63,086 bases of DNA, from contig NZ_CAMFJF010000020.1 of NCBI RefSeq assembly GCF_945956895.1, forward strand, positions 1-63,086. The letters are read 5' to 3'. The notes under the pieces were generated by a model. It had not been told where the DNA came from. It searched no databases and saw only the letters and a program-made list of their open reading frames with translations. Of this stretch, positions 10,333-19,871 are shown piece by piece; position 1 is the stretch's first letter, and the number at the start of each line of letters is the position of its first letter. A program made the position numbers and the translations under genes. The DNA comes from an uncultured Allobosea sp. GTDB lineage: Bacteria > Pseudomonadota > Alphaproteobacteria > Rhizobiales > Beijerinckiaceae.

Positions 10333-12600
10333 CTAGACCGGAACCTTGAACTCGGCCGCGAAAGCCGCGAGCTGCGGGCGCAGGTTGGTCGCGCCTTCCG
10401 GCGAGGCCAGCATCCAGTCCATGCGCTCGCGCAATTTGCCGGCATCGAGCGCGCGCAGCATCGCCTTGACCGGCCCGATCGAGGCCGCCGACATCGAGAA
10501 GCCGCGATAGCCCAGGCCGATCAGGGCCATAGTCTCCAATGGCTTGCCGCCCATCTCGCCGCAGACGGTGACGGGGCAACCGGTCTCGGCCGCAGCCTCG
10601 ATGATGCGCCGCAGCGCCCGGAGCGGACCGACGCCCAGAGGATCGAAGCGATCGGCGACGCGCTTGTTCTCGCGATCGGCGGCGAAGAGGAACTGCATGA
10701 GGTCGTTGGTGCCGATCGAGAGGAAATCGGCCTCGCGCGCGATCTCCGGCAATTCGAAGAGCAGCGAGGGCACCTCGACCATGACGCCGACGCGCAGGTC
10801 GCGCGGCGGCGCGACGCCCTGCTTCTCCAGCATCACCTGCTCGCGGCGGATGATCATGCGGGCGCGACGGAACTCCTCGGTGGTCGCGACCATCGGCAGC
10901 ATGATCTTGAGGTCGCGACCGGCGCCAGCGCGCAGCATCGCACGCACCTGCGCCCGAAGCAGCCGCGGCTTGTCGAGGCCGATGCGGATCGCGCGCCAGC
11001 CCAGCGCCGGGTTCTCCTCCTCGACGCGCTCCATATAGGGCAGCACCTTGTCGCCACCGATATCGAGCGTGCGGAAGGTGACGGGACGCTCGGCCGCAGC
11101 CTCCAGCACGGCCGCGTAGAGCGCCTGCTGCTCGGCGGTGGTCGGCATGTGCTGCGCCACCATGAACTGCAATTCGGTACGGAACAGGCCGATGCCGGAG
11201 GCCGCGGTCGCCTCGATATTCGGCATGTCGACGATCAGGCCGGCATTGATCTGCAGGGTGATGTCGACGCCGTCGCGAGTGACCGCCGGCAGCTCCTTCA
11301 GCTTCTGATACTGTTTCTGCTTGCGGGCGCGCAGCCGTGCCTTGTCCTTGTAGGCGTTCTCGACATCGGGCTGCGGGCGGATCTGCACCTCGCCGGCCTG
11401 GCCGTCGACGATGATGGCGTCGCCGGACTCGACCAGCGCCGTCGCGTTGACGACCTCGCCGACGGCGGGGATGCCGAGCGCGCGGGCGACGATGGCGATA
11501 TGGCTGGTCGGCCCGCCCTCCTCCAGCACGAGCCCGCGCAGATGGGCGCGATCGTAGTCCAGCAGCGCCGCCGGCCCCATCGAGCGGGCGACGAGGATGG
11601 CGTTCTCCGGCAGGTTCTCGCGGGCGACCCCGTTCGCCTTGCCGACCAGCGTGCGCAGCAGGCGATTGGCGAGATCGTCGAGATCGTGCAGCCGCTCGCG
11701 CAGATAGGGATCCGTCTGGCGCAGCATCTTGGCGCGGGTGTCGGACTGGACGCGCTCGACCGCCGCCTCGGCGGTCAAGCCGGTCATCACGACCTCGCGC
11801 ATGCGGCGCAGCCAGCCCTGGTCATGGGCGAACATGCGGAAGGTCTCGAGCACGTCGCGATGCTCGCCGGTATGGGCGACATCGCCGCGCTCGACCAGTT
11901 CGTCGATCGAGGCGCGCATCTCGCCGATCGCCGCCTCGAGCCGGCCGACCTCGGCCGCAGGATTCTCGGCGATGAGATTGGTGATCGCGACGCGCGGCTC
12001 ATGCAGCACGGCATGGCCGAGGCCGACGCCATCGGCCAGCGCCACGCCGACGCCATGGATCGGCCGGTCGAGGCCGATCGAGGCGCCCGGCGCCGCCAGC
12101 GACTTGAGGCCGCCGGCCGCGATCATCTCCGCCATCAGCATGGCGGTGGTCTGGAGGCTCTCGACCTCCTCCTCGGAATAGATCCGCGAGGCCCGGTTCT
12201 GGATGACGAGCACGCCCATCACGGCGCCGCCGCGCAGGATCGGCACGCCGAGGAAGGAGCGATAGACCTCTTCGCCCGTCTCCGGACGGTAGGAGAAGGA
12301 GGGGTGCGCCTGCGCGTCCGACAGGGCCAAGGGCTCGGCCTCGCTCGCGATCAGGCCGACGAGGCCTTCGCCCGCGCGCATGGTGGTGAGGTGGACCGCC
12401 TCGCGGTTGAGACCTTCGGTGGCGTAGAGCTCGAGGGAGCCGTCCTCGCGCAGGACGTAGACGGAACAGACCTCGGCGACGAGATTGCCGGCGATCAGGA
12501 CGACGAGGCGATCCAGCCGCTCCTGCGGACTGATCGATGCCGCCATGACCTCGCGGAGACGGCGCAACAGAACGCCCGGTCCTCCGAGAGCGCCTCGCAT
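10333..12600 (-). CDS. ptsP: Phosphoenolpyruvate-protein phosphotransferase PtsP (EI-Ntr)
   Basis: First enzyme of the nitrogen-related phosphotransferase chain: takes phosphate from PEP and passes it to NPr, then EIIA-Ntr, linking nitrogen and carbon state to regulation rather than sugar import. An N-terminal GAF domain (about 20-165) is followed by the EI N-domain, the phospho-His domain with GGPTSHIAIVARALG (His at about 367) and the PEP-binding TIM barrel with LFRTEL, DIGGDK and SIGTNDLMQF motifs. The start at 12600 is preferred over 12633 because GGAGG precedes it and the family begins MRGALGGP. 755 residues. The lysC gene that often precedes ptsP in related genomes is replaced here by otsA. 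Confidence 0.96.
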   Translation of the reverse strand: MRGALGGPGVLLRRLREVMAASISPQERLDRLVVLIAGNLVAEVCSVYVLREDGSLELYATEGLNREAVHLTTMRAGEGLVGLIASEAEPLALSDAQAHPSFSYRPETGEEVYRSFLGVPILRGGAVMGVLVIQNRASRIYSEEEVESLQTTAMLMAEMIAAGGLKSLAAPGASIGLDRPIHGVGVALADGVGLGHAVLHEPRVAITNLIAENPAAEVGRLEAAIGEMRASIDELVERGDVAHTGEHRDVLETFRMFAHDQGWLRRMREVVMTGLTAEAAVERVQSDTRAKMLRQTDPYLRERLHDLDDLANRLLRTLVGKANGVARENLPENAILVARSMGPAALLDYDRAHLRGLVLEEGGPTSHIAIVARALGIPAVGEVVNATALVESGDAIIVDGQAGEVQIRPQPDVENAYKDKARLRARKQKQYQKLKELPAVTRDGVDITLQINAGLIVDMPNIEATAASGIGLFRTELQFMVAQHMPTTAEQQALYAAVLEAAAERPVTFRTLDIGGDKVLPYMERVEEENPALGWRAIRIGLDKPRLLRAQVRAMLRAGAGRDLKIMLPMVATTEEFRRARMIIRREQVMLEKQGVAPPRDLRVGVMVEVPSLLFELPEIAREADFLSIGTNDLMQFLFAADRENKRVADRFDPLGVGPLRALRRIIEAAAETGCPVTVCGEMGGKPLETMALIGLGYRGFSMSAASIGPVKAMLRALDAGKLRERMDWMLASPEGATNLRPQLAAFAAEFKVPV

Positions 12601-12781
12601 CGATCTCAGCCCTCCGCCCGCCTCCTCAGCCATCGACGATACGATGCCTGTCCAGACCTGAGTCGCCCACTCCGATCATGCTGCCTTCTAGCGACGAAAG
12701 ACCTTATTCGGCAAGGGCCGCGAGCAAGATCCCCAGCATCCCCCCAAGATTTCGGTCGTTTCCGGGCCTCAGCGCCAAGTC

Positions 12782-14347
12782 TCAGGGACGCACCAACGTG
12801 AGATGAGAGCTCCCAAAAGCCCTCTGCTTGCGGCCCGCCCCTGCCGACATCTTGCGTACACCGGCTTCCGGCCCAGCCGATGACGCGGCGGATGCCTCGC
12901 CCCGGTTTGCTCGCCGCGCCCCGGCTCGCGGCTCCTTGCGCGCACCGCCGGCGACCGGCGCCTCGGCGACGGCATCCTCCCCCGACAGCGCCAGCAGGTA
13001 TTGCCGCGTCCACCAGTCAATATCGGTCGAGGCGATGACAGCATAGAGCTTCTCGAAGCGCCGGATACGCTCGCTCTTCGGCATGGCGAGTGCGGTGCGG
13101 ATCGCTTCCGCCACCTCATAGGAATCAAACGGGTTCACGATCAGCGCCTCGTCCATCTGCTGGGCGGCGCCGGCGAAGCGCGAGAGCACGAGCACGCCGG
13201 GGTCGGCAGGGTCCTGCGCCGCGATATATTCCTTGGCGACGAGGTTCATGCCGTCGCGCATCGGCGTGACCAGGCCAACCTGAGCGCGGCGATAGAAGCC
13301 CGCCAGCGCCTTGCGCGAATAGGCCTTCTTGACCACGCGGATCGGCGTCCAGTCGAACTCGCCGAGCTGGGCGTTGAGGCGTCCGGTGACTTCGTCGGAC
13401 TGGCGGTCGAGTTCGGCATATTCGGGCACGTCGCTGCGCGAGGGCGGCGCGATCTGCAGCAGGCTGACCCGGCCGCGTTCCTGGGGGTGGTTGCGCAGAA
13501 ACTCGCCGAAGGCTTCGAGGCGCTGCACGATGCCCTTGGAATAGTCGAGCCGGTCGACGCCGATGACCAGCTTGCGCTCGCCCAGCGATTCCTTGGTGGC
13601 GCGAAGCGGCGTCGCAGCCTGGCGGGCGGAGGCGACCGCAAGCCGGCGGAAGCCTTCGACATCGATGCCGATCGGGAAGGCCTGCACCGACGTTTCGCGG
13701 GCGCCGAGCCGCACGCGCCTTCCGTCCGAGCGGGCACCGCAGAGCGACACCAGCCCGCCGATCAGATTGCGGGCGTCGACTTCGGTCTGCATGCCGACGA
13801 GATCATAGGCGGCCATGGTGCGGATCAAGGTCGCGCTGAAGGGCAAGGCGCCGATGACCTCGGCCGCCGGCCAGGGGATGTGGTGGAAATAGCCGATACG
13901 GTTGGTGACGCCGCGCCGGCGCAGCTCCGCCGCCAGCGGGATCAGGTGGTAGTCGTGAATCCAGATGAGGTCGTCGGGTTTGATCAGCCCGGCGAGCGCA
14001 CGGGCGAAGCGGCGATTGACGCCGAGATAGCCCATGTAGTCGCTGCGCTGGAACTCGGTCAGGCCCAGGCGATAATGCATCAATGGCCAGAGCGCCCGGT
14101 TCGAGAAGCCGAGATAGTAGCTCTGCCGCTCGGCCTCGCTGAGATCGGTGACGGCGTAGGTGACATTGCCATGCTCGACCTGCCGGACCTGCGTCGGGCC
14201 GCTCTCGCTCACCGTCCCGCTCCAGCCGAACCAGAGGCCGCCCCGCTGCTCCAGCGCCTCGCGCAACGCGACGGCCAGACCTCCCGCCATCACCTTTTCA
14301 TGGCGATCGGGAATCGTGACGCGGTTGGAAACGATGACAAGACGCAT
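12782..14347 (-). CDS. otsA: Alpha,alpha-trehalose-phosphate synthase (OtsA)
   Basis: GT20 glycosyltransferase joining UDP-glucose and glucose-6-phosphate into trehalose-6-phosphate in the cytoplasm. [10 protein letters not shown] starts the protein at 14347, with the glucose-6-phosphate loop [15 protein letters not shown], the IWIHDYHL motif and the nucleotide-sugar site [11 protein letters not shown] and [12 protein letters not shown] all present. It is 521 residues. After the catalytic end (about 460) there is a tail of some 60 residues rich in Ala, Gly and Arg that is not part of the usual enzyme and is probably disordered. A longer start at 14491 would overlap the otsB leader and is not preferred. 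Divergent from otsB. Confidence 0.95.
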   Translation of the reverse strand: MRLVIVSNRVTIPDRHEKVMAGGLAVALREALEQRGGLWFGWSGTVSESGPTQVRQVEHGNVTYAVTDLSEAERQSYYLGFSNRALWPLMHYRLGLTEFQRSDYMGYLGVNRRFARALAGLIKPDDLIWIHDYHLIPLAAELRRRGVTNRIGYFHHIPWPAAEVIGALPFSATLIRTMAAYDLVGMQTEVDARNLIGGLVSLCGARSDGRRVRLGARETSVQAFPIGIDVEGFRRLAVASARQAATPLRATKESLGERKLVIGVDRLDYSKGIVQRLEAFGEFLRNHPQERGRVSLLQIAPPSRSDVPEYAELDRQSDEVTGRLNAQLGEFDWTPIRVVKKAYSRKALAGFYRRAQVGLVTPMRDGMNLVAKEYIAAQDPADPGVLVLSRFAGAAQQMDEALIVNPFDSYEVAEAIRTALAMPKSERIRRFEKLYAVIASTDIDWWTRQYLLALSGEDAVAEAPVAGGARKEPRAGARRANRGEASAASSAGPEAGVRKMSAGAGRKQRAFGSSHLTLVRP

Positions 14348-14627
14348 AAACTCGCATTCTCCGGCAGGGGCCGCCCGCATTTCGCCATCGGCGGCAGGAA
14401 CAGAACGCTTCCGAAAGCGTAATGTTTCCGTGGTGCGGACGCGGTCACATGGCAGCGCTGTGGCAGCCGTGCGGTGAAATCGCGACGACATGGTAGGCTT
14501 TCGACAGATCGAGGCAACCCCTCGAACCCTATTTTCGACAAGGCCGCGGCCCGTCGAAAAGACAGAAAAGGATGTCCTTGGCTGTATGGCCGCTCTTCTG
14601 CCGCCTTCTCTGCCCAGATACGAGACG

Positions 14628-15428
14628 ATGACGACCTTGATCGAACCCGATATCGCTGCAAACGTTCACGAGATCGCTCTCGCGGATCGTGAAATCGCTC
14701 TGTTCCTCGATTTCGATGGAACGCTCGTGGAGATTGCGCCCTCTCCGGAGGATGTCCAGCTCGACCGGCGCGTGGCTCCGGCGCTGACAACGCTGCGCAC
14801 GCAGCTCGGCGGCGCGCTGGCGCTGGTCTCAGGCCGCCCCATCGGTTTTCTCGACGAGATGCTGGCACCGCACCGCTTCGACACCGCCGGACTCCACGGC
14901 GCCCAGATTCGCGTCGGCGACGAGATCCTTTCGCGGGCCGACTCCCATGAGGGCATCCGCGCCGCCCTGCGCGATCTCGTCCGCTTCGCCAACAGCCATG
15001 TCGGCATCATCGTCGAGGACAAGCGCATTTCCGTCGCGCTGCATTGGCGCCTCGCTCCGGCACTGGAGGACGAAGCTCTGGCTCTGATGCGCGGCATCGC
15101 CAAGCGAATGGGGCCGGGCATGCGCCTGCAGGAAGGGAAAGCCGTCGCCGAGCTGGTTCCGGCCGGTGCCAGCAAGGGCCATGCCATCGCCTGGCTGATG
15201 GCGACCCCGACCTATGCCGGCCGCCGGCCGGTCTTTATCGGCGACGACATCACCGACGAGGACGGGTTCGAGGCGGTCAACGCCATGGGCGGAATCTCCG
15301 TCCGCATCGGCACGGACCGCGAAAGCCATGCCACCTGCCGGCTGCCTTCGCCCACCGCGCTCAGGCATATCCTTCTCGAAGCCGCCGAAAGCGGCCATCT
15401 TTCCGCTGCCAGCTTCAAGCAGGATTGA
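14628..15428 (+). CDS. otsB: Trehalose-6-phosphate phosphatase (OtsB)
   Basis: HAD-superfamily phosphatase releasing trehalose from trehalose-6-phosphate. Motif I is DFDGTLVEI, with the nucleophile Asp at residue 28 and second Asp at 30; SGRP marks motif II and FIGDDITDEDGF carries motif IV acids, with the OtsB-specific VELVPAGASKG before it. With the ATG at 14628 it has 266 residues, normal for the family; an in-frame ATG at 14586 has a slightly better ribosome binding site and would add 14 residues. Stop codon is 6 bases before the GH15 gene, so the two are clearly one operon. Confidence 0.94.
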   Translation: MTTLIEPDIAANVHEIALADREIALFLDFDGTLVEIAPSPEDVQLDRRVAPALTTLRTQLGGALALVSGRPIGFLDEMLAPHRFDTAGLHGAQIRVGDEILSRADSHEGIRAALRDLVRFANSHVGIIVEDKRISVALHWRLAPALEDEALALMRGIAKRMGPGMRLQEGKAVAELVPAGASKGHAIAWLMATPTYAGRRPVFIGDDITDEDGFEAVNAMGGISVRIGTDRESHATCRLPSPTALRHILLEAAESGHLSAASFKQD

Positions 15429-15434
15429 CCGACC

Positions 15435-17276
15435 ATGACCGTGACGACCTCGGCCGCGGGGCAGCACTCCGCCTCGCTCGACCTCGGCGTGATCGGCAAT
15501 TGCTCGATTGCCGCCCTTATCGACCGCCGCGCCCGCATCGTCTGGGGCTGCTTCCCGCGCTTCGACCGCGACCCCGTGTTTTGCTCGCTGATCGACAACC
15601 AGGCCGAGGGCGGCGATGCCGACCCCGAAAAGGGCTTCTTCGGGATCGAGCTCGTCGGCATGACGCGCTGCGAGCAGGGTTATCTCGACAACACCGCGAT
15701 CCTGTCCTCCGTGCTCTCGGACGACCAGGGCAACGCGATCGAGATCCTCGATTTCGCGCCGCGCTTCGTCCGCTACGAGCGTTTCTTCCGGCCGCCGCAG
15801 CTGGTGCGCCGAGTCCGGCGCGTCTCGGGCCGGCCGCGTATCCGCGTGCTGGTCAAGCCCTGTCTCGGCATCGGCGAGAAGCCGGACGAGATCACCCGCG
15901 GCTCCAACCATGTCCGCTTCGTCGGCGCCGACCAGACGATAAGACTCACGACCAACGCACCGCTCTCCTATGTCGTCGAGGGTACGCCCTTCGCCGTGGA
16001 CCAGGCCTATTCCTTCTTCATCGGCCCCGACGAGGCGCTGCGCGCCGAGATCGAGACGACCTCGCGCGAGTTCCTCGACAAGACTACCGACTACTGGCAC
16101 GACTGGGTGCGCTCGCTCTCGATCCCCTTCGAGTATCAGAAGGAGGTGATCCGGGCCGCGATCACGCTGAAGCTCTGCTCCTTCGAGGAAACGGGCGCGA
16201 TCGTCGCGGCCTTGACGACCTCGATCCCGGAGGCGCCGGGCACCCAGCGCAACTGGGACTATCGCTATTGCTGGCTGCGCGACGCCTATTTCGTCGTGCA
16301 TGCGCTGAACCGGCTCGGCACGACGCGGACGATGGAGGACTATCTCGGCTTCATCACCAATATCGTCGACACCTTCTCCGAAAGCGGCGCCGAGCATCTG
16401 CCGCCGCTCTATCCGATCACGCGCGGCGGCTCGCTCACCGAGTTCGAGGCGAGCAACCTGTCAGGCTATCGCGGGCACAAGCCGGTGCGCTTCGGCAACG
16501 GCGCGGCCGTGCAGATCCAGAATGACGGCTATGGTGCGGTCGTGCTGGCGGCGACGCATTCCTTCTTCGACCGACGGCTGATCCAGCCCGGCAAGGAGAC
16601 ATTGTTCGGGCAGCTCGAACGCATGGGCGAGCTCGCCATCGCCGTGTTCGACAAGCCCGATGCCGGCCCGTGGGAATTGCGCGAGAAGGAGGCGGTGCAT
16701 TCCTTCTCCAGCGTGATGTGTTGGGCGGCCTGCGACCGGCTCGCGCGCATCGCCGGTACGCTCGGGCGCGCCGACCGCAAGGAATTCTGGAAGAGCGAGG
16801 CCAAGCGCCTGAAGAGCACCATCGCCGAGCAGATCTGGAATGAGACGAAGGGCCATTTCGCCTCGACCTTCGGCGGCGAGGATCTCGACGCTACCTTGCT
16901 GCTGCTCGCCGAGCTTGGCTTCGTCAAGCCGGACGACGCCCGCTTCGTCGCCACCGTCGAGGCGATCGGCCGCGATCTCAAGCGCGGCGACCTGCTGCTG
17001 CGCTACGCCACGCAGGATGATTTCGGCTACATGCACACCGGCTTCCTGATATGCGCCTTCTGGTATGTCGATGCGCTCAATGCGATCGGGCGCAGCGACG
17101 AAGCCAAGGAACTGTTCGGACGCATCCTGCAGCGGCGCAACAGCTTCGGCCTGCTCTCGGAGGATGCCGACCTGAAGACAGGCGAGCTCTGGGGCAATTT
17201 TCCGCAGACCTATTCGCATGTCGGCCTGATCAACTGTGCGATGCGCCTCAGCCGGGATTGGGAAGAGGCGTTCTGA
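15435..17276 (+). CDS. Glycoside hydrolase family 15 protein
   Basis: 613-residue GH15 enzyme: an N-terminal beta-sandwich (IGNCSIAALIDRRARIVWGC, FDRDPVFCSLID) and an (alpha/alpha)6 catalytic barrel with RNWDYRYCWLRDAYF, YRGHKPVRFGNGA, and the C-terminal TGELWGNFPQTYSHVGLINC bearing the second active-site Glu. Family members are glucoamylases, glucodextranases and, in mycobacteria and archaea, trehalases. Tight coupling to otsB and divergence from otsA suggest trehalose or maltose-type alpha-glucosides as substrate, which is inference. There is no signal peptide, so it acts in the cytoplasm. Confidence 0.92.
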   Translation: MTVTTSAAGQHSASLDLGVIGNCSIAALIDRRARIVWGCFPRFDRDPVFCSLIDNQAEGGDADPEKGFFGIELVGMTRCEQGYLDNTAILSSVLSDDQGNAIEILDFAPRFVRYERFFRPPQLVRRVRRVSGRPRIRVLVKPCLGIGEKPDEITRGSNHVRFVGADQTIRLTTNAPLSYVVEGTPFAVDQAYSFFIGPDEALRAEIETTSREFLDKTTDYWHDWVRSLSIPFEYQKEVIRAAITLKLCSFEETGAIVAALTTSIPEAPGTQRNWDYRYCWLRDAYFVVHALNRLGTTRTMEDYLGFITNIVDTFSESGAEHLPPLYPITRGGSLTEFEASNLSGYRGHKPVRFGNGAAVQIQNDGYGAVVLAATHSFFDRRLIQPGKETLFGQLERMGELAIAVFDKPDAGPWELREKEAVHSFSSVMCWAACDRLARIAGTLGRADRKEFWKSEAKRLKSTIAEQIWNETKGHFASTFGGEDLDATLLLLAELGFVKPDDARFVATVEAIGRDLKRGDLLLRYATQDDFGYMHTGFLICAFWYVDALNAIGRSDEAKELFGRILQRRNSFGLLSEDADLKTGELWGNFPQTYSHVGLINCAMRLSRDWEEAF

Positions 17277-17283
17277 GCGCCCG

Positions 17284-17385
17284 CCGTCATGGCCGGGCTT
17301 GACCCGGCCGTCTCGTGACGAGATCGCTCTGGCTGGAAGCGCTCCATTCTGCCTGAGATGCTCGGGTCAAGCCCGAGCATGACGG
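17284..17385. repeat. Palindromic repeat family C, copy 2
   Basis: Left arm CCGTCATGGCCGGGCTTGAC, right arm GGGTCAAGCCCGAGCATGAC ending in GG; the left arm differs from copy 1 at a few positions. It fills the convergent gap between the GH15 gene and the M20 peptidase gene. Confidence 0.85.
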
Positions 17386-17395
17386 CTGCTCGCCG

Positions 17396-18631
17396 TCACC
17401 CCACCTTGGCGGCGGCCCGCATCACGGCAAGCGCCAGCACCTGCGCCGCCGGGACGATACTCTCGACTTCCAGGAACTCGTCCGGCGTATGGGCCATGCC
17501 GCCGATCGGGCCAACACTGCACAAGGTCGGGGTGCCCTGTGCGGCGGTGAAACCGGAATCGGCGCAGCCGCCGGTGAATTCCGCGGTGACACCAATGCCG
17601 AAGGCGGCCGCCGCCTCGCGATAGGTGTCGTAGAGCGCGGCCGATTCCGAGGAGCGCTCCAGCGGCAGGAACTCACCCTTGATCGAGAGCACGGCGCTGG
17701 TGCCGGCCACCTCCGGCGCCTCGACGATCGCCTTGATCTTGCCGACCATCTCGTCGCGCTGGGCGGCGGTGACATAGCGCAGGTCGATCTCGCACCAGGC
17801 GCTGGGCGCGATGGTGTTGACGGTCTGGCCGCCGCCGATCAGGCCGACATTGACGGTGATGCCCTTCTCCAGATCGGTAAGCCCCTGGAGCTTCGGGATC
17901 TTGTGGCCGAGATCGACGATGGCTGAGGCGCCTTTCTCGTAATTCGCACCGGAATGGGCCGGCTTGCCGGTGAATTCGGCGCGCATGAAGACGCCGCCCT
18001 TGCGGCCGCTGGTGACGGACTGCTTCTGATCCCTGGCGAAATCGGTGCCGGCCGGCAAGCGGCTGGGCTCGGCATTGAAGACGCAGCGCGACTCGCGCGC
18101 AGCCGCCTCGATCACCGGACGCGACGACGGCGAGCCGATCTCCTCGTCGCTGGTCGTCAGCATCAGCAGCGGCGCGGCCAGGCCGCCGCATTCGGCGAAG
18201 GCGGCTGCGACGAAGGCCGAGATCATCACCCCCGCCTTCATGTCGGCGACGCCCGGCCCATAGGCGCGCGCGCCCTTGATCGTGAAGGGCCGGCGCGTCG
18301 GCTCGCCCTGCGGGAAGACGGTGTCGCGATGGCCGAGCAGCATGACCGGACGCTGGTCATTGGCGGTGGGGTTGGGCAGGCGCGCCCGGACCGCGTCGCC
18401 GAAGCGGCTGTCCGGCACGATCTCGACATCGAGCCCGTTCGCCTTGTGGAAGCGCGCGACGACATCGCCGGCCCGGTCGACGCCGGCCTTGTCGTAGGAA
18501 CCCGAGTCGGTATCGACGAGCTCGCGCAGCAGCGCGACCATGCCCTCCTTGCGGCTTGCCAGCCACTCGGTGACCTTCTTCTCCTCGGGGGTCAGGGCGC
18601 TTTGGCTCAGGGCGCTCATGGGCTCACTCAC
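17396..18631 (-). CDS. M20-family metallopeptidase (glutamate carboxypeptidase-like)
   Basis: Cytoplasmic di-zinc hydrolase of 411 residues. Metal ligands and catalytic acids are visible: GHRDTVFP (first His plus Asp), GVADMKAG (bridging Asp), TSDEEIGS (catalytic Glu then metal Glu), FNAEPS and the C-terminal GGMAHTPDEF His. A dimerisation lid follows KPAHSGANYEKGASA. The closest functional type is the carboxypeptidase G2/M20A group that releases glutamate, but ArgE/DapE-type deacylation cannot be excluded. The start is GTG at 18631; ATG 18619 is an alternative. It stands alone. Confidence 0.9.
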   Translation of the reverse strand: MSEPMSALSQSALTPEEKKVTEWLASRKEGMVALLRELVDTDSGSYDKAGVDRAGDVVARFHKANGLDVEIVPDSRFGDAVRARLPNPTANDQRPVMLLGHRDTVFPQGEPTRRPFTIKGARAYGPGVADMKAGVMISAFVAAAFAECGGLAAPLLMLTTSDEEIGSPSSRPVIEAAARESRCVFNAEPSRLPAGTDFARDQKQSVTSGRKGGVFMRAEFTGKPAHSGANYEKGASAIVDLGHKIPKLQGLTDLEKGITVNVGLIGGGQTVNTIAPSAWCEIDLRYVTAAQRDEMVGKIKAIVEAPEVAGTSAVLSIKGEFLPLERSSESAALYDTYREAAAAFGIGVTAEFTGGCADSGFTAAQGTPTLCSVGPIGGMAHTPDEFLEVESIVPAAQVLALAVMRAAAKVG

Positions 18632-18756
18632 ATTCGTTCCGGATGGGACAATATGGGCAGCTTATCGCCATTGCGACAGCCGGCAATGGCAAGCGGCGCC
18701 AACTATGCCATTCATGCGGCGCATGGCCTCGACGCTTCGTCCTTTCGGCATGCAAA

Positions 18757-19296
18757 TCAGGCGATGCCGACAGACCAGGCCAGGGCATAGGCAAGCGTCC
18801 CGATCGCCATCGGCACAAGCGGATTGACCTTCGAGCGATAGGTCACGAGCGCGGTCGCCGCCGTGATCGCATAGCCGACGAGGCCGGCATCGGCGGCAAG
18901 TGTCGCGACCACGCCGCTCGCCAGCATCAGGCCGAGTGCGATCGGCACCAGTGCGAGCGTAACGATCCGGACGAGGCGGCTGCCCCCGAAGCGCTGCAGG
19001 CCGCGGCTGGAGGCGAGCGCCAGCAGGCAGGAGGGCAGCAGGAGTGCCGTCGTCGCGACGAGCAGGCCGGTCGCGCCGGCGACATGCCAACCGATGACGC
19101 TGCCGAGCATGATATTGGGGCCGGGTGCCGTCTGCGCGATGGCGAAGAGGCGGGCGAAGGTCGGCGCATCCATCCAGGCGAGGATATCGACGACCTGGCG
19201 GTGGATTTCCGGCACCACGGCATTGGCGCCGCCGATCGCCATCAGCGAGATCGTGCCGAAGGTGACGATCAGCTGGAAGTAGATGCCGCGTTCCAT
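18757..19296 (-). CDS. Chromate transporter, C-terminal-type subunit
   Basis: 179-residue membrane protein of the short-chain CHR family: begins MERGIYFQLIVTFGTISLMA with IGGANAVVPEIHRQVVD, the CHR signature, and has about five hydrophobic segments. In this family two half-size proteins encoded side by side, one of each type, assemble into one chromate exporter. The start codon overlaps the stop of the preceding gene (TGATG). No chrB regulator or chromate reductase is nearby, so chromate resistance is uncertain; related proteins may move sulfate or other anions. Confidence 0.9.
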   Translation of the reverse strand: MERGIYFQLIVTFGTISLMAIGGANAVVPEIHRQVVDILAWMDAPTFARLFAIAQTAPGPNIMLGSVIGWHVAGATGLLVATTALLLPSCLLALASSRGLQRFGGSRLVRIVTLALVPIALGLMLASGVVATLAADAGLVGYAITAATALVTYRSKVNPLVPMAIGTLAYALAWSVGIA

Positions 19297-19862
19297 CAGA
19301 TACGCCGCGCTCCCAGCGTCGCCGCGACCAGCCCGAGCGGCACGAGCACCAGCAAGGTTGACAGCATCGGCAAGCGCAGCAGGCCGACCGCGACGAAGGC
19401 GGCCCCGGCCATGATCCAGGCCCAGCGCGCGAGGCCGGCCTTCGTCAAGAGCCGCAAAGCAGTGCCGAGGATCAGCCCGGCGGCGCTGGCGGCGGCGCCG
19501 GTCAGCGCGACCTGCGCCAGGGGATGGCCGGAGACGGCGTCATAGCCGTTCGCGAGCGCGACCAGGCAGAGCAGCGGCATCGCCATCAGCGCGAAGACGC
19601 AGGTCAGTGCGCCGATCCCGCCACGGAAGCGGTCGCCCAGCATTACGGCGGCATTGACGGTGTTCGCGCCGGGCAGCGCCTGGCAGATGCCCATCAGTTC
19701 GGCATAGCCGCGATCGTCGAGCCAGTTGCGCTCGCTGACGATGATATGGCGCGCTACCGGCCCGACGCCGCCGAACCCCATCAGGCCGATCTTGAGAAAG
19801 CCGGTGAACAGGTCCGGCAAGCCCGGTCGAGGCGTTTTCGATGCGGTTTCGAGCGTCGACAT
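19296..19862 (-). CDS. Chromate transporter, N-terminal-type subunit
   Basis: 188-residue partner of the gene downstream. Contains LFTGFLKIGLMGFGGVGPVARH and GICQALPGANTVNAAVMLGD, matching the CHR motif of the first half, plus four to five further hydrophobic segments. The two genes overlap by one base and form a translationally coupled pair; this is a genuine two-gene arrangement, not a broken long-chain ChrA. The LysE-type exporter gene ends 9 bases upstream, so all three may be one operon. Confidence 0.9.
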   Translation of the reverse strand: MSTLETASKTPRPGLPDLFTGFLKIGLMGFGGVGPVARHIIVSERNWLDDRGYAELMGICQALPGANTVNAAVMLGDRFRGGIGALTCVFALMAMPLLCLVALANGYDAVSGHPLAQVALTGAAASAAGLILGTALRLLTKAGLARWAWIMAGAAFVAVGLLRLPMLSTLLVLVPLGLVAATLGARRI

Positions 19863-19871
19863 CCCGAGTGG

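Noticed and set aside
10294..12801. 835-codon plus-strand frame opposite ptsP
   Set aside because: Complementary-strand shadow of ptsP, dominated by Arg, His, Asp and Ala; no domain pattern.
14829..16397. Large minus-strand frame opposite otsB and the GH15 gene
   Set aside because: Shadow of strong coding sequence on the plus strand.
18757..19862. A chrA gene broken into two pieces by a frameshift
   Set aside because: The two halves have their own start and stop (TGATG overlap), and short-chain CHR proteins are normally encoded as such pairs.
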